64,000 nucleotides of DNA from Myxococcota bacterium (GCA_028823175.1 JAPKBZ010000012.1:1-64000), one strand, 5' to 3'; counted from the first letter of the stretch, positions 36,274 to 44,666 are shown. Program-made: numbers and translations. Notes: generated by a model from the letters alone, not told the origin.

Positions 36274-37308
36274 CTAGGACCGATTCGCCTGCCGGTCGGC
36301 CCCGGGATCGGCGGCGCAGTCCAGCGCGGGCACGGCGGACGCCGGCAACCGGCCAACCTCGACCAGCCAGACAAAAAGATCGTGAATCGTTTCCCGGGGA
36401 TCGCGCCAATCTATTCCGAGTTCGGCGACCTGACGCGAATTCTGCATCCGGGGAAAGCGCGTGGCGATTTCGAGACCTTCCCCGGTCATTGGCATCTTCT
36501 TGCCCGTCAGCGCCCCGACCCTGTCCAGGGAGCGACCCGCCAGCCGGAGCAGCCAGCCCGGGGCCGCCAATCGCGGAATTTCGGCGCCGGTCACCTCTTC
36601 GAGCAGGGCTGTGAATTCATCCCAGTCGAAATAGTGACCCGCCGCGATCACCCGGCCGACCCTCTCCTCCTCGAGCATACGTACGAGCAACCCCGCCAGA
36701 TCGCGCACATCCAATAACTGGTTCCCTCCTTGGCTCCGAAGCGTTCGGCGCAGGAAGGATCGATAGGCCTTGACGGATTCACTGAATCCCGGGTCGTCCG
36801 GGCCGACCACACCCGGTGGATACACCAGGGCGACTCGCGCGCCCGCATCCTGGTGCGCGCGCACCCACCCGTCGCACTCGGCCTTCGAGCGACCATATCG
36901 CGTGCGGCTTTGAACCAGGGGAGAGTCCTCGGTGGGGGGGCGAGAGGGATCAAAAATGGCCGTCACGCTCGAAAGAAAAATTGCATAGATCCCCTTGGCG
37001 AGGGCCTGTCCGATCACCACCTCGGTCCCCCGAAGGTTGTCCGAAAAATCCGCTTGGGCGGCGGTGACCGAGACGCCAGCGGCGGCATGAACAACGGCAT
37101 CGACGCCCTCGAGGGCCCGGCTGACGGCTTTGGGGTCGGTCATATCGCCCGGGATTCTCTCCTCGGCTTCGATTCCAAGCGGCCCGAGCACCCGCTCGCC
37201 CTTGGCTGCATCCCGGACGAGCGCGCGAACGCCGTGGCCCTGGGCCGAGAGACGGGCGGCCAGGTGGTAGCCGATAAATCCCGTGGCGCCGGTGACCAAT
37301 ACCTTCAT
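36274..37308 (-). CDS. Extended SDR (NAD-dependent epimerase/3beta-HSD-like)
   Basis: 344 residues. MKVLVTGATGFIGYHLAARL is the extended-SDR Gly motif, DAVVHAAAG the strand-4 site, and YGRSKAECDGWV the catalytic YxxxK. The middle part (VYPPGVVGPDDP) and C-terminal helices fit the epimerase/dihydroflavonol reductase/3beta-hydroxysteroid dehydrogenase group. Position in the CYP51-headed run makes action on a steroid or terpenoid ring conceivable, but the sequence does not prove it. Confidence 0.82.
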   Translation of the reverse strand: MKVLVTGATGFIGYHLAARLSAQGHGVRALVRDAAKGERVLGPLGIEAEERIPGDMTDPKAVSRALEGVDAVVHAAAGVSVTAAQADFSDNLRGTEVVIGQALAKGIYAIFLSSVTAIFDPSRPPTEDSPLVQSRTRYGRSKAECDGWVRAHQDAGARVALVYPPGVVGPDDPGFSESVKAYRSFLRRTLRSQGGNQLLDVRDLAGLLVRMLEEERVGRVIAAGHYFDWDEFTALLEEVTGAEIPRLAAPGWLLRLAGRSLDRVGALTGKKMPMTGEGLEIATRFPRMQNSRQVAELGIDWRDPRETIHDLFVWLVEVGRLPASAVPALDCAADPGADRQANRS

Positions 37309-37342
37309 GGCTTCCTTTTAGCCCCCTGTGCATCCGCGCGCT

Positions 37343-38653
37343 TCACGAGCGCAGCGGCCGCCTCTGCTCGAATTCGAAGGCGGCCCCTCGGCTGATGCGA
37401 GCCAGCTTCAATTCTTGGGGTTCGGGTCGAGGTTCCGCAGCAGGGTCGATTTCCACGAGCCAGGCCAGGCCTCCCCCGGCCGGCCGGGGCAGTGCATGAC
37501 AGCGTGCCCGGGGATTGACGACGCCGGCGATCGCCTCGATCGCCGGATGTGAGGCTTCTCCGAGACCGGCGAACCACGAGTGGGCGTCTTCCTCGGCCAG
37601 GGCTGGGCAATCGTGCAGGGTCAACCGCGCGCTGCGGGAATCGACGATCTCGAGCGAGATTTCGGAATAGGTCCTGGGGTGGAAACACGGGTGAAGCTGC
37701 AAGACCTTGGCAATGGAGTCGATGCCTTCTCCTTCGATACCCAGGGCGCGAATAATTCTCTCGGCGGTCAGTGCACCGATTCCTGTCCATTGAGATCGGC
37801 CGAGTTCAGCGACGGCATCCTCATCCAGGCGCTGGCTGGCGCAGAGCAGGAAAGCCCTGGCCAGTAGGTGACTCTGCACGGCGAACTCCTGGATCACGGT
37901 ACCCAGCGCCCGATGAGACAAATCCTCGAGCTGGAACCCCGGGTCGAAGGCGCCCGAGTAGTCGGGCCAGCCGCCGGCTTCAGCTTCGTCCGCGAAGGGA
38001 AGAAGGCCCACCGCCGCCAAGAGCGAACCTTTGACGACCTCGAGATTAGGATGTTGCTCGTAGGGCTGACTTTCTTCATCGATCGCCACAGACCAGCGGC
38101 AATGGGGCTGCCGACCGGCCGGAACCCGGGGCGGGCGGTGCAGGGGCCTCATCTTCATGCACGGGTGCGTGGCCGCCGCCGTCGCGTCGAAGGTCGGGTC
38201 CTCAATATCGTGGCACATGAGTTTCACGCGCTCTTCACCAAAGGGCTCGACGTCGAGGAGGGCACCACAATGGGGAAGCCAAAATTCCCCGTAATCGGGC
38301 CCCTCGAGCTTGAATTGGAAATCCATGAATTGGTGAGGCGCACCAATATCGAGTTGCAGGTTCTTGAAAACCGTCGCCACGTCGTGTCCCTCGAAACGCA
38401 TCGCTCGCTGCATGCGGGCGGAATAGAGGGGGCTGGCCGCCATCCATTCTTCGATAGAAAACTGAACGTAGGCGTTCCCGCCGAATTTTTTCGCCACTAG
38501 GGGCAAGCCCACACGATCCTGAAGGTGACCATTCAAGAGGTACTCGCGACCGAGGCGCGCCAGGGTCTGGCGCGAAAAACTCGCGAGCCCCACCGCCGGG
38601 TCGAAGGGCCCTGAATAATCGTCGAGGAGTGTGTTTTCAGTGGGGCTCTTCAT
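37343..38653 (-). CDS. Protein of unknown function with an internal duplication
   Basis: 436 residues, no signal peptide or membrane helix. The protein appears to contain two related halves: DDYSGPFDPAVGLASFSRQT at residue about 11, and PDYSGAFDPGFQLEDLSHRA near residue 230. Each half also ends with an HD-type segment (VKLMCHDIEDPTF; ARLTLHDCPALAEED) and a His-Pro-containing stretch. I do not recognise the family. It sits 3 nt from the NTF2-like gene, inside the CYP51-headed run. Confidence 0.68.
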   Translation of the reverse strand: MKSPTENTLLDDYSGPFDPAVGLASFSRQTLARLGREYLLNGHLQDRVGLPLVAKKFGGNAYVQFSIEEWMAASPLYSARMQRAMRFEGHDVATVFKNLQLDIGAPHQFMDFQFKLEGPDYGEFWLPHCGALLDVEPFGEERVKLMCHDIEDPTFDATAAATHPCMKMRPLHRPPRVPAGRQPHCRWSVAIDEESQPYEQHPNLEVVKGSLLAAVGLLPFADEAEAGGWPDYSGAFDPGFQLEDLSHRALGTVIQEFAVQSHLLARAFLLCASQRLDEDAVAELGRSQWTGIGALTAERIIRALGIEGEGIDSIAKVLQLHPCFHPRTYSEISLEIVDSRSARLTLHDCPALAEEDAHSWFAGLGEASHPAIEAIAGVVNPRARCHALPRPAGGGLAWLVEIDPAAEPRPEPQELKLARISRGAAFEFEQRRPLRS

Positions 38654-38656
38654 GGG

Positions 38657-39217
38657 CTAGGCGTCGGGGTCTTCCAGGGTCGCATACCAATCAAAATCCT
38701 TTTGACGAACCCAACCCGGCATCTTGCTCCCCAACTTCATTCTTTCCTGCATTCGCTCGCTCAACTGACCGTTCTTCATCATCGCACCGAATACGGCCCC
38801 GGCGTTGGCATGATCGAAAAAATCACGCTGCCAGCACCACTGGAAATTGCCCGCGTAGCGGAACCAGCTGCCGCCCGTACCCCGAATTTCATAAGGGACG
38901 CCATCGGGATCCTTCACCGGGGCCACTTGCCGCCAGATTCCGAGAAATTCGCCCTTCTCTTCATCAATCAGTCGGCGCTTGTAGGGGTAGGTCCAGCGAT
39001 CGAGGCCCGACATCTCGGTACCGAAAACCCAATCGTGGATCTCCTGGCGCCCCCGAGCGGCGAATTCCCATTTGGGTCCATTATTCCAGCTATAGATCGC
39101 TTCTTCCGTATAAAAAGACGACATCTTCGACCAGTCGCCACTCTCCCCCGCCTCATCGTTGGCCGCCACCCAGCGGTCGACCATCTCCTTAATTTCGTCT
39201 CTCGAAAAACCAGGCAC
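38657..39217 (-). CDS. NTF2/SnoaL-fold protein, coupled to CYP51
   Basis: 186 residues; GTG start at 39217 overlaps by one base the TAG of the CYP51-ferredoxin gene, with GGAGGGT upstream, so translation is coupled. The fold is typical: IKEMVDRWVAANDEAGESGD, then WSKMSSFYTEEAIYSWNNG, ARGRQEIHDWVF, and RGTGGSWFRYAGNFQWCWQRD. A C-terminal helical tail (SERMQERMKLGSKMPGWVRQ) is longer than in other NTF2-like proteins here. Tight coupling suggests it acts with the P450, perhaps on its product. Confidence 0.75.
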   Translation of the reverse strand: MPGFSRDEIKEMVDRWVAANDEAGESGDWSKMSSFYTEEAIYSWNNGPKWEFAARGRQEIHDWVFGTEMSGLDRWTYPYKRRLIDEEKGEFLGIWRQVAPVKDPDGVPYEIRGTGGSWFRYAGNFQWCWQRDFFDHANAGAVFGAMMKNGQLSERMQERMKLGSKMPGWVRQKDFDWYATLEDPDA

Positions 39218-40812
39218 TAGATACCCTCCTCTATGTTCTCGATGGTCAAAGCCCGGGTCGGGCAGTGTTCCGCCGCCTGTCGTACCCGGTCGCGATCGTT
39301 TGGATCGGGTTCGGAAACGCGCACGACGACTTTTTTCTCATCCGGGTCGACAGAAAAAATGTCGGGCGCTTCCTCGGCGCAAACTCCGTGACCCTGACAA
39401 AGATCTGCATCGACACAAATTCGGAAGCGCCCAGTGGTTCCGATATCTTGCGCACCGCCTCCGGCCGTCACCAGCGATCGAGGGGCCTCGCGCCTGCGGT
39501 AGCGGACGGCGCAGGGCTGGGCGAGCTGCACCACCATCTTTGAGTGGTCGTTTCGATAGGCCTCGGGAGCCTGGGCGAGTTCGAATGTGTAGTCCCGAAG
39601 CAGCTCACTAAAAATGGCTTTGATCTGCATCAGGGCAAAGGCCGAACCCACACAGCGATGTCGCCCGGCTCCGAAGGGAATCCAGGCGAAGAGCTGTTTA
39701 TCCTCATCTCTTCCCCCAGCGTAGCGGGCCGGGTCGTAACGATCGGGTTCGGGAAAGCATTCGGGCATCCGGTTCGAGACCGCAGGCGAGACCCCGACGA
39801 GTTGACCGGCGGGAACGGTGAACTCCTTATAATGGAAGTCTTGCATGACTTTTCGCATGAGCAGGATCAGCGGGGGGTGGAGCCGGAGTGCTTCCATGAT
39901 CGAGTGCTCGAGGCAGGGAATTTCGCGCAGGGCCTGGTGGCTGACCTCTCGGCCATCGGCGTAGAGCCCATCGAGCTCCACGACGACCTTATCCATCGCC
40001 CAAGGGTGCCTCAAGAGCTCGATCAAAGTCCAGGCAGCGCTCCCCGATGTGGTGTGGTGCCCGGCAAACATCAGCGAAATAAACATCCCCGTGATCTGGT
40101 CGATGGTGTAACGGGGGCTGCCTGACTCATCTTTCAACTTGAGCAAAATATCGAAGAGCTCGGGGGATGCTTCTGGATCACGCCTTCGGCGGTCGAAGAC
40201 CCCGGACAAAAGATCAACCAGGCGCTGCCTCGCCCGATCTCGCGCGCGAAAGGCGGGCAGGGGGAGGTTCGCATTCACGTACGCAATCGCATCCGTCCCC
40301 TTCTCCAATTCGTAGAAGGCGCGGAAATATTCGGGGCTGAGCTCTTCGCGAAACTCCTTACCGATCAGGCACGAGCTCGACGTGTAGATCGTGAGTTCCG
40401 AGAAAAAATCGAGCAGGTCGATCTCGCCCGCGTCGCCGAGGCCTTCCATCATCCGCCGCACTTCGCTCGAAATCGACTCGGCATGGGCCTTCATGAACTT
40501 CGCGGTGAGCGACTGATTCCTGAGCGCTTGCTTTCGCTGCTCCGGGGTTCCGTCAAAGACGACACCCTCACCGAAGATCGGGGTCATAAAGGGATAGGCA
40601 GCGGCCTGATCGAGTTGCTCGTCGCTCGCTCGGAAGAAGGCTTCCTGGGCCTCCTCCCCCATCAACATGACCACGCGATTGCCGGCGAAGTTGATCTCGC
40701 CAATTTCGCCCAACTCGTCGCGAACTCGCTGAAAGAGGGCGATGGGATCCTTTCGGAGTGCGCCCAGATGACCCAGCAGCGGCCAGGCCCCGCCCAGGCG
40801 GGGCGCTGCCAA
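39217..40812 (-). CDS. cyp51: CYP51 sterol 14alpha-demethylase fused to a 3Fe-4S ferredoxin
   Basis: 531 residues from the TTG at 40812; the frame is open to 40962, but the extra part overlaps a promoter palindrome and has no family similarity. CYP51 features: YPFMTPIFGEGVVFDG (residues about 73-88, the BC-loop signature), I-helix MFISLMFAGHHTTSG (243-257), EALR (307-310), and the haem loop PFGAGRHRCVGSAFALMQ with Cys387. It closely resembles mycobacterial CYP51. A short linker leads to a ferredoxin (about 463-531): CQGHGVC (Cys472, Cys478) and CPTRAL (Cys517), with His475 at the fourth-ligand position, as in 3Fe-4S P450 ferredoxins. A similar natural fusion is known from Methylococcus. Confidence 0.9.
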   Translation of the reverse strand: MAAPRLGGAWPLLGHLGALRKDPIALFQRVRDELGEIGEINFAGNRVVMLMGEEAQEAFFRASDEQLDQAAAYPFMTPIFGEGVVFDGTPEQRKQALRNQSLTAKFMKAHAESISSEVRRMMEGLGDAGEIDLLDFFSELTIYTSSSCLIGKEFREELSPEYFRAFYELEKGTDAIAYVNANLPLPAFRARDRARQRLVDLLSGVFDRRRRDPEASPELFDILLKLKDESGSPRYTIDQITGMFISLMFAGHHTTSGSAAWTLIELLRHPWAMDKVVVELDGLYADGREVSHQALREIPCLEHSIMEALRLHPPLILLMRKVMQDFHYKEFTVPAGQLVGVSPAVSNRMPECFPEPDRYDPARYAGGRDEDKQLFAWIPFGAGRHRCVGSAFALMQIKAIFSELLRDYTFELAQAPEAYRNDHSKMVVQLAQPCAVRYRRREAPRSLVTAGGGAQDIGTTGRFRICVDADLCQGHGVCAEEAPDIFSVDPDEKKVVVRVSEPDPNDRDRVRQAAEHCPTRALTIENIEEGI

Positions 40813-40942
40813 CCCCCTGGACCCGCCTTCCTCGCCGCCGGGGATTGCCCCCCTCTTCGCTCGCGGATCCTCAGCGGGATGGGGCGCCGAGTCAATATTG
40901 TGCGCGTCGGAAGGGGATCGGACCACAACTGCGACCGTATCC

Positions 40943-40975
40943 AATTTACAATTCTTCTGCAATGTAAATTATGAT
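40943..40975. promoter_or_regulatory. Divergent promoter with 8-bp inverted-repeat operator
   Basis: AATTTACA (40943-40950) and TGTAAATT (40963-40970) form a perfect inverted repeat with a 12-bp spacer. On the plus strand, TTACAA (40946-40951) and TATGAT (40970-40975), 18 bp apart, could be -35 and -10 elements, so the repeat overlaps a core promoter. The TetR gene of the divergent operon is the natural candidate binder. Confidence 0.6.
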
Positions 40976-41039
40976 AGGGTCCACCGGGTCAAGAGAATCC
41001 CGGCGAACCAACGCGAGCAGCAGGAGCAGAGGAGTGGCC

Positions 41040-41906
41040 ATGAGCAAGCGAGTGGGCTTCATCGGTCTGGGCAACCAGGGCAAGCCCATCGCGGCGCACC
41101 TGGCACCCGCCGGCTTCGACACCGTTGTCTACGACATCGATGAAACCGCTATGGCCGAGGTGGTCGCGGGCGGAGCGAGCGCTTCGGCTTCGCCTCGAGA
41201 GGTCGGAGAGCGAGCCGACTGGGTCGGGCTCTGCGTCCCCGAGGATGCTCATGTTCTCGCCGTCTCTTTGGGGGAGCAAGGACTCGTCGCGGGGATGCGT
41301 GAGGGCGGGGTCATCTTGATCCACAGCACGGTGCTTCCGGAGACCGCCGAGGCCGTTGCCGAAGCAGCAGCGGCCAAGAAGATCGCCGTCCTCGATGCCT
41401 GTGTCACCGGCGGCGCCGCTCGCGCGGCCAATCGGGAACTCACCTACCTCGTGGGCGGCGACCCGGAAACAGTCGAGAGGGTGAAGCCCTATTTCGAAGC
41501 GACCACGGATATCCCCCACATCCATGCGGGGCCCCTGGGCAGCGGAGCGAAACTCAAGCTCTGCATCAACTTGATCACCTATATCCAGTGGGCCGCCGCC
41601 TATGAGTCCATGGCCCTCGCCCGGGCAATTGGCCTACCCCAGGAAATTCTGGAAGAGGCGGGGCGATCCAATGGACAGATCACCGACTTGATGCTGAGCT
41701 ACCTGACCAGCCAAAAGCTTCCCCAGGACGCCCGGGAGAGCGAACCCTTCCAAAAGCTCATGCGTGGCCACATGAAAATCGCCGAAAAAGACCTGGCCTG
41801 GGCACTCGAACTCGCTCGCAAATCCGAAGTCGCCTTGCCCGTTGGCTCCCTCGTTTCCCAGTCCATGGCGCGCCTCTACGGCGTCGAAGATAAGGCACGA
41901 AGGTGA
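41040..41906 (+). CDS. Beta-hydroxyacid dehydrogenase (3-hydroxyisobutyrate dehydrogenase-like)
   Basis: 288 residues from the ATG at 41040, preceded by GAGGAGTGG. The N-terminal RVGFIGLGNQGKPIAAHLAP is the NAD(P) Rossmann motif, DACVTGGAARAANRELTYLV matches the substrate-binding signature, and GSGAKLKLCINL carries the catalytic lysine. Family members oxidise beta-hydroxyacids, such as 3-hydroxyisobutyrate or tartronate semialdehyde. First gene of a three-gene operon (TetR, CoA transferase) with 4-nt overlaps, divergent from CYP51. Confidence 0.85.
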   Translation: MSKRVGFIGLGNQGKPIAAHLAPAGFDTVVYDIDETAMAEVVAGGASASASPREVGERADWVGLCVPEDAHVLAVSLGEQGLVAGMREGGVILIHSTVLPETAEAVAEAAAAKKIAVLDACVTGGAARAANRELTYLVGGDPETVERVKPYFEATTDIPHIHAGPLGSGAKLKLCINLITYIQWAAAYESMALARAIGLPQEILEEAGRSNGQITDLMLSYLTSQKLPQDARESEPFQKLMRGHMKIAEKDLAWALELARKSEVALPVGSLVSQSMARLYGVEDKARR

Positions 41907-42538
41907 GCACCCAGCTCGAGAATGCGCAGCCCGGCCCCGGCAAACGGCGGAGTCATGCCGAGCGAACCGCCGAAACCCGTGATCGGGTTCTGCGCGCTGT
42001 CGTCGCGAGCATCGATGAGGTGGGCTTTCAGAGGACCACGGCGGCGGAAATTGCGCGCAGGGCTGGGGTCTCGTGGGGCGCAGTCCAACATCATTTCGGA
42101 GACAAGGAGGGCATCTTGATGGCTGCCCTCGAGGAATCGTTTGAGGTCTTTGCCGAAAAACTCGGCGCTCCGCCCGACGGCGCCATGGCGCTAGAGGATC
42201 GCGTGGAACTCTTCGTCGCTCGAAGTTGGGAACATTTCCGAAGTGCCCACTACCGCTCGACCTTCGAAATTCTCATCAACCTGCCAACCGAGACCGAAAT
42301 GCCCTGGCAACGCGGAGTCCTCGACGAATGGCAAAGGATCTGGTCGCGCTTCTTCCCCGAGAGCAAGCCACGGGGACGCCAGCGAATAGACCTCATGCTC
42401 TATGCCATCTCCGTTCTCACCGGCCTCTCCGCGACTCGAATGCTCGAAGGCCGGCCGGCGCGCACGCCTTGCCGCGAACTCGCTTTCCTTGAGCGAACTC
42501 TGATCGAGTCGCTCGGCGAAGAGGAAACCCGGGGATGA
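41903..42538 (+). CDS. TetR/AcrR-family transcriptional regulator
   Basis: 211 residues; GTG start overlaps the preceding stop by 4 nt. The DNA-binding domain reads TRDRVLRAVVASIDEVGFQR, TTAAEIARRAGVSWGAVQHHFGDK, a textbook TetR HTH. The C-terminal half resembles TetR_C ligand-binding domains. Its likely target is the inverted repeat at 40943-40970 between its own operon and the CYP51 operon, so it may couple both to a common ligand, for example an acyl-CoA or sterol. Confidence 0.85.
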   Translation: MSTQLENAQPGPGKRRSHAERTAETRDRVLRAVVASIDEVGFQRTTAAEIARRAGVSWGAVQHHFGDKEGILMAALEESFEVFAEKLGAPPDGAMALEDRVELFVARSWEHFRSAHYRSTFEILINLPTETEMPWQRGVLDEWQRIWSRFFPESKPRGRQRIDLMLYAISVLTGLSATRMLEGRPARTPCRELAFLERTLIESLGEEETRG

Positions 42539-43728
42539 AATCCGAGCGGGGGCCGTGTTCGGGGATTCGCGTCCTGGATTTCACCACCATGATCTCCGGC
42601 CCGCTCTGTACTCAGGTCCTCGGTGATCTCGGTGCGGATATCCTCAAGCTCGAATCGCCGCTTGGCGACGCCGCCCGCTATAGCGGCGCCCCTTTCCGAG
42701 AACCGGGGTTTTCGGGCTTCCTCGCCCAATTCAACCGCAACAAGCGAAGCCTCGTCGTGGATCTCAAGCGCAGCGAAGGCCGACAACTCGTTCTCGATCT
42801 CCTGCCCCAGATCGATGTGCTCGTCGAAAACTTCAGGCCGGGGGTCATGCAAAAATTGGGGCTCGGTTATTCCGCGCTCTCGGCTATCCACCCCGGTCTG
42901 GTGTATGCCCAGGTCAACGGTTTCGGTGACGATGGACCCTACGCCGAGCGTCCGGCCTACGATCAGGTCCTCCAGGGCCTCACCGGCCTGATGCCGGCCC
43001 AGGGGGGCGAGGGCCCGCCAGCCCTGGTCCAGGGGGCGGTCGCCGACAAGTCCACCGCGCTGACCGCCCTTGCGGGCGTGCTCGCCGCCCTTTTCGCCCG
43101 GGAGCGTGATCCGGAGGGACGCGGACAGAGGGTGGAAATCGCGATGATGGACGCCTTTTCCGCTTTCTCCCTCACCGAGGCGATGATGGAACGCTCGTTT
43201 CCTCCCCTGAAAAACGAGTTCAGTACAGGCGCCGACTTCTTTCGCACGTGGAAGACCGCGGACGGCCATGTGGTCGGCCTCCTCATTCAGGATGCCCAAT
43301 TCGCCGGACTCTGCCGAGTCCTCGAGCGTCCGGAACTCGCCACGGACCCGCGCTTCGAAGCCATGGTCAAGCGTTTCGAGAACTGGCTTCAACTCGTCCC
43401 GATCCTCGACGCAGAACTCTGCAAACTCTCCAGCTCCGAATTTCTCGCGCGAGCCGAGAGCGAAGGCGTTCCCTTTGCTCCGGTCAACGACCTCGACGAT
43501 TTTCTCGCCGACCCTCAGGTCCGGCATCGCCGAAGCGTTGTGGAGTTGAACGACCCACGCTTCGGGCCTGTCCAATACCTCGCGCCTCCAATTCGCTTCG
43601 AGCGGACCCGCGCGAGTATCGAGCGCCACGCACCGCGCCTGGGTGAGCACACCGACGAGATCCTCGAAGAACTGGGGCTCAGCGCCGATGCAATCCGTGA
43701 GTTACGTGAACTCGAAGCGATTCGGTAG
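42535..43728 (+). CDS. CaiB/BaiF-family (class III) CoA transferase
   Basis: 397 residues; ATG start overlaps the TetR stop by 4 nt. Family marks are IRVLDFTTMISGPLCTQVLG, DLGADILKLESP, FNRNKRSLVVDLKRSEGR, and the catalytic Asp in PAYDQVLQGLTGL. It would move CoA between carboxylic acids, often activating a substrate for degradation. With the beta-hydroxyacid dehydrogenase it suggests a short acid-degradation route under the TetR regulator's control. Confidence 0.87.
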   Translation: MKSERGPCSGIRVLDFTTMISGPLCTQVLGDLGADILKLESPLGDAARYSGAPFREPGFSGFLAQFNRNKRSLVVDLKRSEGRQLVLDLLPQIDVLVENFRPGVMQKLGLGYSALSAIHPGLVYAQVNGFGDDGPYAERPAYDQVLQGLTGLMPAQGGEGPPALVQGAVADKSTALTALAGVLAALFARERDPEGRGQRVEIAMMDAFSAFSLTEAMMERSFPPLKNEFSTGADFFRTWKTADGHVVGLLIQDAQFAGLCRVLERPELATDPRFEAMVKRFENWLQLVPILDAELCKLSSSEFLARAESEGVPFAPVNDLDDFLADPQVRHRRSVVELNDPRFGPVQYLAPPIRFERTRASIERHAPRLGEHTDEILEELGLSADAIRELRELEAIR

Positions 43729-43742
43729 CCCTCGACCGCCGT

Positions 43743-44609
43743 TCAAAAATGGTCCAGAACCTCATCGCCGAAGCGCTTGATGCCATCGCAGCGAGCCTCG
43801 CGGGATTGGTTTGCATCGCCATAGAAGAGCCATGGCACAGTGATCAACTCGGTCACGCCCCGGTCACGCATTTCCCGATAGCCATCGAGATCGTAGACAT
43901 CGCGTAGGGCCGCACAAATACCCAGGGGCTCGCCGGCCCGATCCGACTGTGCCCGATAGGTCCGCAGTCGATCCATAATCGTGTCGAGTTCTTCGCGAGT
44001 CTGGATTTCAGACGCCCAGCCATCACAGAGCGTCGCCGCTCGCCTCAGCGCCGCATCGGAAACGCCTCCCCCGTAGATAGGAACGGGCTGGGGCGGAACC
44101 GGGTTCATTTGCAAGGGCCCAAAATCGTAGAACTCACCGTGATGCTCGACCGCGCCCCCGCTAAAGAGCGTGCGCATAATTTCAATCGACTCCGCCAGGC
44201 GGCGCCCACGGCCCTCGAAGGACTGGCCGAGAACCTCGAACTCTTCGCGCATCCAGCCAGCGCCAACGCCCAACGTCAACCTGCCCTGGGAGAGGACCGA
44301 GGCCGTTGCCACACTTTTGGCGGCGAGCACCGGGTGGCGAAGAGGCAGCACCAGAACGCTCGTGATGAAGCGAATACTCCGGGTGACCGCTGCCATGGCG
44401 CCGACGGCAACCAGCGGATCGGGCCAGGGCGTCTCGGGCGCCCAGCGGGGCTTCCCATCTGCCGTATAGGGGTAGGGGGTACCCAGATGAACAGGGTGAA
44501 TGACATGGTCAGAGATGACGATCCCGCCGAAGCCGGCCTCCTCGGCTGTCTTCGCGATCTCGCAGAGGTCCTCGGGTTGGCTATACGCGACGGCGATACA
44601 GAAATCCAG
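43743..44609 (-). CDS. LLM-class (F420- or flavin-dependent) oxidoreductase, CTG start
   Basis: 288 residues. The reading frame is open upstream of the internal ATG at 44396, and its translation LDFCIAVAYSQPEDLCEIAK then TAEEAGFGGIVISDHVIHP is the usual LLM N-terminus. No ATG, GTG or TTG occurs before the next in-frame stop, but GGAGAGAAGGT sits directly before CTG at 44609, so CTG is the likely start. Downstream, ATASVLSQGRLTLGVGAGWM and GREFYDFGPLQM-like segments (here HHGEFYDFGPLQM) are canonical. Converges on the CoA transferase gene. Confidence 0.78.
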   Translation of the reverse strand: MDFCIAVAYSQPEDLCEIAKTAEEAGFGGIVISDHVIHPVHLGTPYPYTADGKPRWAPETPWPDPLVAVGAMAAVTRSIRFITSVLVLPLRHPVLAAKSVATASVLSQGRLTLGVGAGWMREEFEVLGQSFEGRGRRLAESIEIMRTLFSGGAVEHHGEFYDFGPLQMNPVPPQPVPIYGGGVSDAALRRAATLCDGWASEIQTREELDTIMDRLRTYRAQSDRAGEPLGICAALRDVYDLDGYREMRDRGVTELITVPWLFYGDANQSREARCDGIKRFGDEVLDHF

Positions 44610-44666
44610 ACCTTCTCTCCTACAGAGCGGGACGAAGGACTCAAGACGCCTTCGATCGCGTGTTGA

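Noticed and set aside
40813-40962. Fifty-codon N-terminal extension of CYP51
   Set aside because: It has no similarity to CYP51 N-termini and would place coding sequence over the promoter palindrome; still possible, as ribosome sites at both starts are weak.
42400-43650. Minus-strand open frame of 416 codons
   Set aside because: Antisense to the CoA transferase, which has all family motifs.
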